Shown here in pieces: positions 31,962-41,522 of a stretch of 64,000 bases of DNA; positions within the stretch are counted from its first letter, which is position 1, and the number at the start of each line of letters is the position of its first letter. Origin of the DNA: CAYNRE01 sp964399535 (lineage in GTDB: Bacteria; Planctomycetota; Planctomycetia; Pirellulales; CAYNRE01); assembly GCA_964399535.1 (NCBI GenBank), contig CAYNRE010000071.1, forward strand, positions 186,001 through 250,000. The letters are read 5' to 3'. A program made the position numbers and the translations under genes. A model generated the notes under the pieces. The model ran no database searches, was not told where the DNA came from, and worked only from the letters and a program-made list of their open reading frames with translations.

Positions 31962-33887
31962 TTACAGGTCGTCGTCGCCGGGCCGATCGGCGAATTGACT
32001 GAACAGCGCGTCGAGCGCCCGGCGGGCAGGCGCCGCGGGCCGGCGAGGTGCGGCTGGCACGGCGCCCGACAGGGCGAAGAGCCGCTCGTGAAGCCGGGGA
32101 GGTTCGGCCGCGGCGGGGGTTGGCTTAAGGTCGGGGACCGCGCCCCCCGTGATCGGCGTTGCCGTGGGCGAGGTCGCGAGCGCGCGAGCAAAGAGCGACT
32201 CGGAAACGGCTAGTTGGTCGGTGACGGACTCGATCGAGTTGCCGAAGTTGGCCGCCCAAAGAGTGTAGTCGCCCAGGCCAACGGTTCCATTCTGGTTGAA
32301 ATCGGCCGCCAGCGCGTCGCCCGTGTCGTCGAACTGCGCGGCCCAGATCGTATAGTCGGCGGCGCCCACGTTGCCGTCGCCGTTGGCGTCGCCGATCAAC
32401 TGCGGCTGCAATTGGGGGATATAGTCGCGCGGGTAGTCGAGGGCCCGAAAAGTGAAGTTGATCAGCACCACGTCGAGTCCCGGTTGGGGCAGTTCCAGAC
32501 TGGGAATCGTTTCGGTGGGCCCTAACGTGCGTGTGCCCGTATAGGGGTTCACATACTCCCATACTTCCTGGCGGGTCGAGTCGATTTCGGTGAACTTGCC
32601 GAGCACGCCGTAGCTGATCAGGGTGTTGCCATTGTTCAGCCGCTGGGCACCGGAAATGACGGGCGAAAACTTTTCAGTGGGCGCCTGGTAAACCCAAGAC
32701 GGGCTCACCGGCTCGTGAGCCTGGCCGGCGGCGAGGGCGGGATAAATGCCGTCTTGATCGGCCGGAGGGGTGAGTTCGATGACCTCGGAGAAGTCGTCGC
32801 CGGGGCGCCCGAAGCCATTGTTGAATAGGAGGAAATTGCCCGCTCCGGGCAGTTCGTCGGCGATCCACTGGGCATCGTGCTGGTAGTACAGAATGCGGTC
32901 GTCGGAGGTTCCGCGGCCGTAAGCCTGAGGGTTGCCCCAGCGATAGAGCAGGTCGCCCCCCTTGCCGTAGCGACCACCGGTGTGGCCGGCTGCTTCGGCG
33001 GTGGTGGTGCTATGGTCGATGACCCAAATCTCGCTGAATTCGCGGACCGAGATCAGAATCTGATCGAGCTCGGCGTTGTAATCAATGGAATTGAAATGGG
33101 TCCAATCCTCGATGGGCGATCCGCCGAATTCGTCGGCCGAGGTGAAGTTGATGTCGATCCGTTCCGGATGATCGGAAACGCCGGTGGGCCCCAGATAATT
33201 GTCTTTGTCGGGGTCCCACTGCTGCACCAGGTGATCCCAGGCGTGCCACTGCCAAACAATCTGGCCGCCGCCGTTCTCCAGATCGGGCGCGACCTCGACA
33301 ATGCTGTCGGGGTACAGGTAGTTGGTTGGCAGTGCGAGCAAGGAAGGATGACGCCCGGCCTGAATGGCTTCTTCGTAGGATTTCAGCTCCCAGGCGATCA
33401 GCAGAATGTTGCCGTTGGGCATGACCTCGAAATCGTGATGAGCCAGATAGGTCGGGCTGTCGTAGCTGAACTGCCAGGTGAGATTTCCCTCCCAATCAAA
33501 CCGTTCGAAGAGCCCGCCGGCCCCCAGGGCCTGAATACTGCCGTTTCCCCCCTGGCCATTGGGAGACGACGCGCGAATCAGGCTGCCATCGTCGAGCAAG
33601 TAGCCGATCAGCCCGGGCAAGTAGTCGCTTTCCCATTGGTGGACGACCTCCCCCTGTTTGTCGATCAGGTAAGTGAAGGTCGACGTATTGGGAGACAGCA
33701 GCGTGTAATTGTCCGACGCGCCGGGCTCGCTCAACAAAACCCCGGTCGTTTGCCCGCCCTCGGCGGCTACGTCGGCGGCAAGCATCCAGCGCGATTCGAG
33801 CCGTTCGGCCGCGCGCCAACTGCCTCGCCCGCGGCGTCGCCGGGGGCTGCGATGGGTCCGGGTTGCCGGCGGGCGGGAAAAGGGCAT
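31962..33887 (-). CDS. Secreted arylsulfotransferase-like (ASST) protein with LEPR-like N-terminus and dockerin
   Basis: 641 residues from the ATG at 33887; the open frame continues upstream for 88 codons without family features. The N-terminus is Arg-rich and leads to AERLESRWMLAADV, a variant of the planctomycete LEPR-xLL export-associated signature. The main domain (~60-510) reads like an arylsulfotransferase/propeller: YTLLSPNTSTFTYLIDKQGEVVHQW, HHDFEVMPNGNILLIAWE, DWTHFNSIDYNAELDQILISVREFSEIWVIDHST and YQHDAQWI, with repeated His/Asn-Gly motifs. A dockerin type I module follows (IGDANGDGNVGAADYTIWAA and the second loop DFNQNGTVGLGDYTLWAANFG). The tail is Pro/Ala-rich. Likely exported; sulfotransfer is not proven by a visible catalytic His. 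Confidence 0.87.
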   Translation of the reverse strand: MPFSRPPATRTHRSPRRRRGRGSWRAAERLESRWMLAADVAAEGGQTTGVLLSEPGASDNYTLLSPNTSTFTYLIDKQGEVVHQWESDYLPGLIGYLLDDGSLIRASSPNGQGGNGSIQALGAGGLFERFDWEGNLTWQFSYDSPTYLAHHDFEVMPNGNILLIAWELKSYEEAIQAGRHPSLLALPTNYLYPDSIVEVAPDLENGGGQIVWQWHAWDHLVQQWDPDKDNYLGPTGVSDHPERIDINFTSADEFGGSPIEDWTHFNSIDYNAELDQILISVREFSEIWVIDHSTTTAEAAGHTGGRYGKGGDLLYRWGNPQAYGRGTSDDRILYYQHDAQWIADELPGAGNFLLFNNGFGRPGDDFSEVIELTPPADQDGIYPALAAGQAHEPVSPSWVYQAPTEKFSPVISGAQRLNNGNTLISYGVLGKFTEIDSTRQEVWEYVNPYTGTRTLGPTETIPSLELPQPGLDVVLINFTFRALDYPRDYIPQLQPQLIGDANGDGNVGAADYTIWAAQFDDTGDALAADFNQNGTVGLGDYTLWAANFGNSIESVTDQLAVSESLFARALATSPTATPITGGAVPDLKPTPAAAEPPRLHERLFALSGAVPAAPRRPAAPARRALDALFSQFADRPGDDDL

Positions 33888-34259
33888 GGCTTGCTCCCCC
33901 CGAGGAGAATCGACGGATCGGCCGCGAACCGCAGTGCAGCCGACTGGCACTATAATTGGGGCAGTGCTCTGAAGATAGGCGCGCCAAGGGACAGGTACTG
34001 AGGGCCGTTTCATACACCCCGGCATGGCCCTGGCGTGGGCAGGCGACCCATAATGGCCGCTCAGCGTGGAGCGCACCGTCGTCGAACCGTGAGGGACTCG
34101 CCTGGGTGGCGCGCGGCGAAACACGGCCTTTCGATTTGCTCGTGGCAGCACTCGGCGCGCGAGAAACCGAGCGGGCCGCGAATTTGCCGTTGGCCCAGAA
34201 CCCAGGCGGCGCGGGCAGCGGCCAACTGGCTAACCGACCGGCTCCGCGCTTCGGAGCCT
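33888..34259. promoter_or_regulatory. Gap between ruvB and the ASST-like gene
   Basis: A 372 bp gap upstream of the minus-strand ASST-like gene. CGGGGGGAGCAAGCCATG, read on the minus strand, gives a GGGGGGAG ribosome-binding site before its ATG. Frames open across the gap on both strands but show no recognisable family. Confidence 0.45.
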
Positions 34260-35294
34260 TCACGCTTCAAAAAGCGTGCGCTGCGGTCCTTCCAGCGGAT
34301 CGGCAATGGGCTCCAGGCCCAGGTGCAAGAACCCTTCGGCCGTCAGCCGCCGGCCCCGTGGGGTGCGGATCAAAAAGCCGGTCCGCAGGAGAAACGGCTC
34401 CACCTCGTCCGAGAGCGTATCGGTGGCCGTGTTCAGCGTGTGGGCCAGCGCTTCCACACCAACCGGTCCGCCCGCGAAGACCCGGGCGATGGTTTCCAGG
34501 TACTTGCGATCCTGACGATCGAGCCCGCGCTGGTCGATTTCTTGCATGGTCAAGGCGTCCTGGGCCACGGCGCGGGTAATCCGCCCGTCGGCCTGGCTGG
34601 TAGCGTACAGCAAAACCCACCGCAAGCGGTTATTGGCTAGCCGGGGGGTGCCGCGGCTCCGCAGGGCGATTTCGTCGGCGGCATCGGCGGTAATCTCGAC
34701 CCGCAGTTTCAGGGCGCTGCGGCGGACGATTTCGGCGAGTTCCTCGAGCGAATAGAAATCCAGGTGCTCGCGAAGTTGGAATCGGTCGCGGAGCGGGGCC
34801 GAGAGCAACCCGGTGCGGGTCGTGGCGCCGATCAGGGTGAACGGCCGCAACGGCATGTTGATGGTGCGGGCATTGACCCCTTCGCCCAGCGTAATGTCGA
34901 TGCGGAAATCTTCCATCGCCGGGTAGAGAAATTCTTCGACCGTTTTGGGCAGGCGGTGAATTTCATCAATGAAGAGCACCGAGCCTTCCTCGGCGTTGGT
35001 CAGGTAGGGTACCAGGTCTTTGGGCGCATTGAGCACGGCGCCGGAAGTAATTTGCAGCGGAACCCCCAGGTCGCGCGGAATCACCGTGGCAAAGGTGGTT
35101 TTGCCCAAGCCCGGAGGGCCGTCGAACAGAATATGGCCCAGCGTTTCGCCCCGCTTTTGCACCGCGTCGATGGCAATTTGCAGCCGGGCGTAAACCTCTC
35201 TTTGGCCGACCATGTCGACCATTCGCTGCGGACGCAGAGCCCGGTCGTCCTCGGCTTCCAGGGTGCGATCTTGCACTAGCGGCTCGCGAACCAT
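34260..35294 (-). CDS. ruvB: Holliday junction branch migration helicase RuvB
   Basis: 344 residues, normal for RuvB. Hexameric AAA+ motor that drives branch migration with RuvA. LRPQRMVDMVGQREV opens the protein; Walker A is DGPPGLGKTTFA, Walker B LFIDEIHRLP, sensor-1 IGATTR, and arginine finger PLRDRF. The winged-helix DNA-binding end carries GLDRQDRKYLETIA, FAGGPVGVEALA and FLIRTPRGR. One departure is RGTPRLANNRLRWVLLYA in the sensor-2 region, where the common form is GTPRIANRLLRRVRDYA. ruvA and ruvC are not next to it, and neither is recognised in the window. Confidence 0.96.
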   Translation of the reverse strand: MVREPLVQDRTLEAEDDRALRPQRMVDMVGQREVYARLQIAIDAVQKRGETLGHILFDGPPGLGKTTFATVIPRDLGVPLQITSGAVLNAPKDLVPYLTNAEEGSVLFIDEIHRLPKTVEEFLYPAMEDFRIDITLGEGVNARTINMPLRPFTLIGATTRTGLLSAPLRDRFQLREHLDFYSLEELAEIVRRSALKLRVEITADAADEIALRSRGTPRLANNRLRWVLLYATSQADGRITRAVAQDALTMQEIDQRGLDRQDRKYLETIARVFAGGPVGVEALAHTLNTATDTLSDEVEPFLLRTGFLIRTPRGRRLTAEGFLHLGLEPIADPLEGPQRTLFEA

Positions 35295-35517
35295 GGCGAG
35301 AAACTCTTTCCGGCAAGATGGCCGTCGGACTCGCGAATACCTACTACAACCAATCGGACGCCGCCCGGCCTGGACATTCGTTCAATATGCGTGGGAATAT
35401 ACCAGAAACCCGCTCGGGTTCAGAAGATCGGTTGTTTCGGGGCCTGGCGCGCGACATCCGCCCGGGGTGTACCCTGCCACCCGGGGGCGGCTGAGGTTCC
35501 CTTTGGGAAAGGAACAC

Positions 35518-36150
35518 ATGAAGGACCTGCTGATCGGTATCGGGGTTTTGGTCGGCTTGTTCGCGGCGCTGAACCTGGCCTGGCGCTGGGCGAGCCGCCG
35601 GCGCGAACTGCCTTGCCCGACCCTGCTGGCTTGGATGCTCGAAAGCGAGTGGATTAACCGTTTCAACGGCACCGAAACAACGCTGCGGCGGCTTGCGCTG
35701 CGGCCGGGCCTGGCCGTGGTCGAGTTCGGCCCCGGCCCGGGCCGGCTCCTGCTTCCCATTAGCGAGCGGGTGATGCCGGGCGGAGAGGCCATAGGGGTGG
35801 AGCTGCAGCAGGGAATGGCCGACCGGCTGGAGCGCCGGGCCGCCGCGGCCGGATGCAAGAATTTGCGCGTGGTGCGCGGCGACGCCACCCAACCGCACTT
35901 GCCGTCGGAGAGCTGCGATCTGGTGATCTTGTGCACCGCCTTGGGAGAAATTCCCGATCGCGCCGCCGCACTGGCCCAGGCCTGGCGTGTCCTGCGACCG
36001 GGTGGGCGCCTGGCCGTGACCGAAATGGCGGGCGACCCCCACTACCAGTTCCGCGGCCGGGTCGACGAACTAGCCAAGGGGGCCGGCTTTCTGAGCACCG
36101 GCGTCGAAGGGGGCTGGTGGTTTTACACCGCCACTTACGTCAAGCCGTAG
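35518..36150 (+). CDS. Class I SAM-dependent methyltransferase with N-terminal membrane helix
   Basis: 210 residues from the ATG at 35518, which follows GGGAAAGGAAC by a few bases. The frame is open further upstream into the ruvB region but without family content. Residues 1-25 (MKDLLIGIGVLVGLFAALNLAW) are a membrane helix. The methyltransferase fold follows: motif I VVEFGPGPGRL, acidic residue at the end of strand 2 (GVELQQGM), NLRVVRGDATQ, LVILCTALGEIPD, and LRPGGRLAVTEM. Such small membrane-anchored methyltransferases often act on lipids or quinones. The acceptor cannot be told. Confidence 0.87.
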   Translation: MKDLLIGIGVLVGLFAALNLAWRWASRRRELPCPTLLAWMLESEWINRFNGTETTLRRLALRPGLAVVEFGPGPGRLLLPISERVMPGGEAIGVELQQGMADRLERRAAAAGCKNLRVVRGDATQPHLPSESCDLVILCTALGEIPDRAAALAQAWRVLRPGGRLAVTEMAGDPHYQFRGRVDELAKGAGFLSTGVEGGWWFYTATYVKP

Positions 36151-36181
36151 GTGTCCGGTCGAGATGGCCCGCCGCGGCCCG

Positions 36182-36397
36182 CTACAGCCGGCCGTTGTGA
36201 TTGCGGTGGCCGTAGTGCAGCCAACGCACCGTGTTGCCGTAGATGTGGCCCAGCCGGTCGGGTCGCTCCAGCAGCGGCGTGGCTTTGATGGCGGCCCGCT
36301 GGTCGGCGGTTAACCGGCCGCGGGTGGCAACGGGCGTGCAGCCGTTGGCCATGAGCAACAAGGCCGCGACGGCCAATAGGGCGGTTCCACGATTCAT
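36182..36397 (-). CDS. Small lipoprotein
   Basis: 71 residues from the ATG at 36397. MNRGTALLAVAALLLMANGC is a lipoprotein signal peptide with lipobox ANGC, so the mature 52-residue chain would start at the Cys and be lipid-anchored. The mature part is basic and ends with RPDRLGHIYGNTVRWLHYGHRNHNGRL; I associate HxYGNTVR with short planctomycete envelope proteins. Function unknown. It is convergent with the methyltransferase gene, 31 bp apart. A longer upstream frame exists but would bury the signal peptide. Confidence 0.8.
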   Translation of the reverse strand: MNRGTALLAVAALLLMANGCTPVATRGRLTADQRAAIKATPLLERPDRLGHIYGNTVRWLHYGHRNHNGRL

Positions 36398-36626
36398 GGG
36401 GCCGATCTCTGTGGAGGCCACTTCTCGGTTGGGTTCACGGCCCTGCCTGGGGGAACCCGACCTGACCATCCGGCGTCGATCGGCGGCGCCATCCGCCATG
36501 CCAGGTGCTTGCCGCGCCACGGGGGGTGTGAAAGCTGCCCTGCCGCCGCCTGCGGCTGGTTCGCCCCGTAATCCTGGCCCGATTTTTCGCCGACTTCTGC
36601 TCGTTTTCGGCAAGCGTGCCTGGCAA

Positions 36627-39600
36627 CTAAAGCAGATCGCCGCGAGCCAGCAGCCGATCGATCGCCGCCGCGCGAAGTTGTCGAGACTGCTCGACTTGTC
36701 GCGTGGGGAATTCAGACCGGGAAATCGCCAGAGGCCGATCGTCGGCCACTGTAATGGTTGTGCCGGGTGTGGTCGTAACGACGATTTTGTCGGTCGAGTT
36801 CGTCGCGCGGCGGTCGAGGTAGTCGTTCAGCCAGTCGGGCAGCGCGGGGGCGGTTGCTTGCTCGGACGGAATCGAGAGCAGTGTCTCGGCAGCCAACGCC
36901 TCGGGAGGCTCGGGGGCTGCGCAGGTTTTGCCGAAGTTGGCTGCCCAAAGGGCATAGTCGCCGGCGCCGACCGATCCGTCGCCGTCGAAATCGGCGGCTA
37001 ACCCCGCGGCCATTTGGCCGAACTGCGCGGCCCAAATCGCGTAGTCGGCCGCCCCCACGACACAGTCGCCGTTGGCGTCGCCGATCAACTCTGGCACATC
37101 CTGCACTTCCAGCGTGTAGTCGCCGTAACCCGATACGGCTGAAACCGCGATTCGATAAACGCCGTCGGCGGGAGCCACGAACACCAAGGCGGCATTGCGG
37201 CCGTCGGCGGCCCCGTTGTCGTCGCCCGCCAGGGGTTCCCCCGCGGGGTTGAAAACGTCGATTCGCGGATCGAGGGTTTCCGCGGGCGATTCGCCTGGCC
37301 CGTCTCCCGGGGTGCGGGTAACCAGTTTCACTTGCTGGCCGGCGGTCAGCGTCAGAGTGGCCTGGTCGGGCTCGAGCACCGGCTGACTGACCCAGGCCAC
37401 GACCTGGCCAATGAACTCAAATTGAACCAACAGCCCGGTAATGGGCTCGGTCACCTCGTAATCGACATGGAAGGGTATGGTCAGCCGCAGCTGGCCGGGC
37501 AGCTCTTCCCAGTGGCCGGGCGCGTCGGGGTCGTTGCCGCGGTCGGGCGTGGCCACGGGCAGCGAGCCGATTTCGCCGACGATTTCGTAGTCGATGCCGC
37601 CGGTGACGAACTTATAGCCGACGCCCTGGGCCGAGAAGTAGCCATCGGCGTCGAGCGGCAGGGCCTGGCTGAAGAGCGAAAAGCCCAGGTTCCGCATGGC
37701 CGCGAAGGCATTCAGCGGACCGATCAGGGGGATTTGAGCCGCAAAGTCGGCCGAGGTTCCAAACGGCGTGTAGGGGCCCGGACTGGCCATGGGGTCGAGC
37801 GTTCCGCTCACCACGGTGACGGCTTGCTCGCTCACCTGCACCAGCAAACTTCCTGCCAGGGCCGCGGTGAGGCTGCCGGGGGCTTGTGCCGAGAGCGGAA
37901 TGCTCGTCGTTTGTTCCGAGTCGGAAACCTGGCCGACCAGGTTCAGCACGCTTTGGGCCGGGTCGATCGTGAGCAGGTAGCTGCCCAGCACCGGTGGCAA
38001 TCCCAGGTGGCCCAGGGCGGCCCGGCTTTGGTCGAGTGAACGGAGCGGGTCCTCGCTGGAATCGTTGGCTTCGCTATCGAACGTGGTGTCGACGGTAACG
38101 AGCAGGGTGTATGGAAAACTGGCGCCCGAGCGGACGTGGATTTGGTAATGGCCCGGAGCCGCGGCCACGTAGCCCTGGATGGCGGCCGCGAAGTTCGTGG
38201 CCGAAGCGCCGTAGGGAACCAGGTCGCTGGCGGCCAGCAGCGTAGCGCCGCTGGGGTCCCACAGCTCGACCCGCGCGGGGCCAGGTTCCGCGCCCTCGCG
38301 CGCCGCCAGCACCACGTCGATGGGCTTGCCGACGTGGTCGGTAAGATCGAGCGTATAGGCGTCGACGTCGCTGAGCCGCACGGCAATCTGGTCGTAGCCT
38401 CGGCCGTCGGTCGGCACGCTGAAGTCGTCGTACTGCTGAAACTTGATCCGCAACCCGGGCCCCCAGTCGAGGCCGGCCAGCTCGATCGCCTGGCCCAGAT
38501 CGAGCGAGTAGAACTGCCAAACGCCCGACGCCTGATTGGGGGCATTCCAAATCGGGTGCCAAGTGTTGCCGTCGCCGCTGATGGCGATTCCGTCGCCGTT
38601 GCGGTGCTCGGTAAACACGCCCCCCAGCGACGTTTCCTCGTCGCCGAAATCGGCATGATAGAACTCGAGCCGGGCCGTTTCCGACCCGCTGACGTCGATC
38701 GTCCAGATCGCTTCGTTCAGCGTGAAGGTGGAGCTGGTCGAGGTATCCATAATCATGGCCCGGGCACTCGCCTCGGCCGTACTAGGGCTGGCGATGAGCT
38801 GGATGCGCCCCTGGGCCGTCGACGAATACGTTTGCCAGGAACCGTCCAGGCTGCCGTCGTCGAAATTCTCGGAAATCGTGGCGGGCGCAAAGCTGCCGAC
38901 CACGGCCAGCCGCGTTACCTTCCCCAGGCTCGTTCGACTGGCATCCATCGCCAGTGGCATTGCCGGGCTCGTGTCTTCCGCTTCGAGCTCCGCGCCGCGC
39001 CAAACCTCGAGCCGGTACTCGGTGGCGCGATCGCCGGAGACGGCGATCGTGTAGCTTCCCGCTGCGAGTTGGGCCGCCGACAGCACCGCCGCCTGCCCGG
39101 GCCCGGGGGAAACCGCGGGCGAACCGACCCCCACCAGGGCTAATGCGAGCACGGCGTCGGGATCGGTGGGCACCAGGCGCACGCTCACCGCATCGGGGGC
39201 CGATAGCGGGAACGTGAACTGGTCCACGTCGTCGCCGGCTTGAAGCAGCCCATCCTGGCGGGCCACGTAAATCAGGCTTCCCAGGGGTTCCACCCGCTCA
39301 AACGCCGCCAGAGGGCTGGTAGCCACATCGATTTCGAGCGTGACGGCCAGGGCCTCGGATGGCGTACCGGCCGAGGTTGCCAACTGCCCGGCCGGCAGAA
39401 ACAACTGCAGCGGGCCTTGGTGCGATACGTCCGACACGAAAAAGCGCACCTGATTCGCGGCAGCCAGCTCGGCCCCGACCACCTGGCCTTCGCTTAAACC
39501 CAGGTCGGTCTGGTCGACCGTGGCGGGATCGACCGGCTGGTTGAAGGTCAGCAGGATCTCGGAAACCGGCAGTTCCGCTCCCGATTCGACCGCAGGGCTG

Positions 39601-41390
39601 ATAGCGACCACTTGCAGCGGCGCGGCAGCGTAGCGGAACTGCTCCGAGAAGCTGGCCAGCCCGGCCGAGTCGCCATCGCGAAGCAAAACTCCGCCCAGCA
39701 ACTGGTAAGTAATCAGTCCTTCGGTCAGGACGGGGCTGCTGAGAAAGGTGAACTGAACCGTATCGGCATCGAGGAGCGAAACCTGGTCGGCCGGAATTCC
39801 CCCCACGACCAGCGCGCCGGCCGCCAGCGAGCCGGGGGCGACCGGCGCCGAAAGGTCGAAGGTGAACGTGGTCGGCGGGGTGGAAACGATCTCACCCGCG
39901 TCCGGCGTGGCGGCTTGCACATAGAAGCCCAGAGCCGTCAGGGTGCCCAAGGCGTTGAGCCGCCCGCCGCTGATGGTGATGCCGGCCAGGGCCGGCAGCG
40001 GATCGGTCCCCGAGAGAATGGCGTCGCGGACCACCTCGAGCGAGGCATAGGGATTGGCCGACCAGGCCAGCGCGGCCACGCCGGCGACCATCGGGGCGGC
40101 GGCCGAGGTGCCGTTGAACGAACTGCGGTAGCCGCCGCCGAGGCGTGTGGTAAAAATCTCGGCCCCCGGCGCGCCCAGGTGAACGGAGGTCGGCCCGTAG
40201 CTCGAAAAACTGGCCAGGGCATCGGTCCGCGTGGTGGCGGCCACGGACAACACATTGAGGGGGTCGAAGTTGGCCGGGTAAACCACGCCGACGTCGTTGT
40301 TCGACGAGGTGTTTCCGGCCGAAGCCACGAAGAGAATCTCGGCGTCTCCGGCGGCGGCGATCGCGTCGCGCATGGCCTGAGAGTAGCCGGCGATGCCGTA
40401 GCTGTTGTTCGTGGCCCGCACGTTGACGCCGTATCGGGTGCGCATCATCGTGGCGTAATTCACGGCGGCGGTGGCGTCGGCCGTGGCGCCGATCTCGACG
40501 ACGTTGAGATACTTGAGGGCCATGATCTGGGCCCCCCAGTTGATTCCGGTGCCCCCCGTGCCGTTGTTTCCCACGGCCGCAATAATGCCTGAAACCGCGG
40601 TGCCATGGCCGGCGTCGTCGATCGGGTCGTTGTCGTTGTTGGCGAAATCCCAGCCGTAGATGTCGTCGATGTAGCCGTTCAGGTCGTTATCCAGCCCGTC
40701 GCCGGGAGTTTCGCCCGGGTTATGCCACATGTTGGCGGCCAAATCCGGATGGGTGTAGTCGACCCCGGTATCGATCACGCCCACGACCACACCGGAGGAA
40801 CCTGTGGTCAGGCTCCAAGCCTCGGGCGCATCGATATCGGCATCGGCCACGCCGCCGCTTTGCCCGGTGTTGTTCAGCGCCCACTGCGAACCGAAGGAAG
40901 GGTCGTTGGGCAGCAGGCTGTCGGCGCGCAGCGCGAAATTGGGTTCCAAGTAGCGAAAACCCGGCAGGGCGCCGAGCGCGGTCGATACTTGTTCGGCCGA
41001 GGCCTGGGGGGGCGCGGTAAGCAGAAACAAGCCATCGGCGCCCAGGTGGCGGTCGACAGCCAGGGGAAGCGAACTGCCGGCCGTGAGTTGACGCAGCGTT
41101 TGCACCTGGTCTCCGAGGGTGCCGCCTTGCCAGTCGAACCGCGCGACCCACTGACCGGCCAGCACCGTGCGCTCGGCCCCCTGCCACTCGACCTGTGCCA
41201 GCAGCGGACCCGATTCGGTCTCTCCGGCGGCGAGTGGGCCGACGATGCCGCTGAGCGCCTCGGGGGCAAACGACCATTCGGCCGAGAGCACCAACCGGGC
41301 TTCCAAGCCTTCCAGCCGGGCGCTGCGAAGCCGGCTGGCGCGCGCCCGGCGCGCACTACGAGACTGCCCAAGCCTTGAAAACCGCGACAT
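36627..41390 (-). CDS. Large secreted subtilisin-like (S8) serine protease with LEPR-like N-terminus and dockerin
   Basis: 1587 residues from the ATG at 41390, preceded by AGGAG seven bases before. The N-terminus is basic (SRSARRARASRLRSARLEGL) and leads into LEARLVLSAEWSF, a variant LEPR-xLL signature. A prodomain follows (~40-160). The catalytic triad is intact: Asp207 in GVIDTGVDYTHPDL, His262 in DAGHGTAVSGI and Ser429 in FNGTSAAAPMVAGVA. Beyond ~480 come Ig-like/pre-peptidase C-terminal-type domains (VSVRLVPTDPDAVLAL, YTIAVSGDRATEYRLEV, ADGVYRIAVSAVSGYGDYTLEV), and a carbohydrate- or lectin-like sandwich in the middle. Near the end is a dockerin (IGDANGDCVVGAADYAIWAA, DFDGDGSVGAGDYALWAANFG). 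Probably a surface or extracellular protease; no PEP-CTERM anchor is present. Confidence 0.93.
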   Translation of the reverse strand: MSRFSRLGQSRSARRARASRLRSARLEGLEARLVLSAEWSFAPEALSGIVGPLAAGETESGPLLAQVEWQGAERTVLAGQWVARFDWQGGTLGDQVQTLRQLTAGSSLPLAVDRHLGADGLFLLTAPPQASAEQVSTALGALPGFRYLEPNFALRADSLLPNDPSFGSQWALNNTGQSGGVADADIDAPEAWSLTTGSSGVVVGVIDTGVDYTHPDLAANMWHNPGETPGDGLDNDLNGYIDDIYGWDFANNDNDPIDDAGHGTAVSGIIAAVGNNGTGGTGINWGAQIMALKYLNVVEIGATADATAAVNYATMMRTRYGVNVRATNNSYGIAGYSQAMRDAIAAAGDAEILFVASAGNTSSNNDVGVVYPANFDPLNVLSVAATTRTDALASFSSYGPTSVHLGAPGAEIFTTRLGGGYRSSFNGTSAAAPMVAGVAALAWSANPYASLEVVRDAILSGTDPLPALAGITISGGRLNALGTLTALGFYVQAATPDAGEIVSTPPTTFTFDLSAPVAPGSLAAGALVVGGIPADQVSLLDADTVQFTFLSSPVLTEGLITYQLLGGVLLRDGDSAGLASFSEQFRYAAAPLQVVAISPAVESGAELPVSEILLTFNQPVDPATVDQTDLGLSEGQVVGAELAAANQVRFFVSDVSHQGPLQLFLPAGQLATSAGTPSEALAVTLEIDVATSPLAAFERVEPLGSLIYVARQDGLLQAGDDVDQFTFPLSAPDAVSVRLVPTDPDAVLALALVGVGSPAVSPGPGQAAVLSAAQLAAGSYTIAVSGDRATEYRLEVWRGAELEAEDTSPAMPLAMDASRTSLGKVTRLAVVGSFAPATISENFDDGSLDGSWQTYSSTAQGRIQLIASPSTAEASARAMIMDTSTSSTFTLNEAIWTIDVSGSETARLEFYHADFGDEETSLGGVFTEHRNGDGIAISGDGNTWHPIWNAPNQASGVWQFYSLDLGQAIELAGLDWGPGLRIKFQQYDDFSVPTDGRGYDQIAVRLSDVDAYTLDLTDHVGKPIDVVLAAREGAEPGPARVELWDPSGATLLAASDLVPYGASATNFAAAIQGYVAAAPGHYQIHVRSGASFPYTLLVTVDTTFDSEANDSSEDPLRSLDQSRAALGHLGLPPVLGSYLLTIDPAQSVLNLVGQVSDSEQTTSIPLSAQAPGSLTAALAGSLLVQVSEQAVTVVSGTLDPMASPGPYTPFGTSADFAAQIPLIGPLNAFAAMRNLGFSLFSQALPLDADGYFSAQGVGYKFVTGGIDYEIVGEIGSLPVATPDRGNDPDAPGHWEELPGQLRLTIPFHVDYEVTEPITGLLVQFEFIGQVVAWVSQPVLEPDQATLTLTAGQQVKLVTRTPGDGPGESPAETLDPRIDVFNPAGEPLAGDDNGAADGRNAALVFVAPADGVYRIAVSAVSGYGDYTLEVQDVPELIGDANGDCVVGAADYAIWAAQFGQMAAGLAADFDGDGSVGAGDYALWAANFGKTCAAPEPPEALAAETLLSIPSEQATAPALPDWLNDYLDRRATNSTDKIVVTTTPGTTITVADDRPLAISRSEFPTRQVEQSRQLRAAAIDRLLARGDLL

Positions 41391-41522
41391 CCCCACTCCT
41401 TCGCTTGATGGTGCCGTGTCCCCCCCCGCCACGCGCCGGGACGGCCGCCGCAATCGGCGAACGGCCCCTAGGCGGCCACGAGCCAGCGGCCAATGGCCAG
41501 CGGTGCTGCTACCTGCGCGCGA

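Noticed and set aside
32877..34001. A 374-residue plus-strand open frame
   Set aside because: Antisense to the ASST-like gene with its dockerin; no family similarity.
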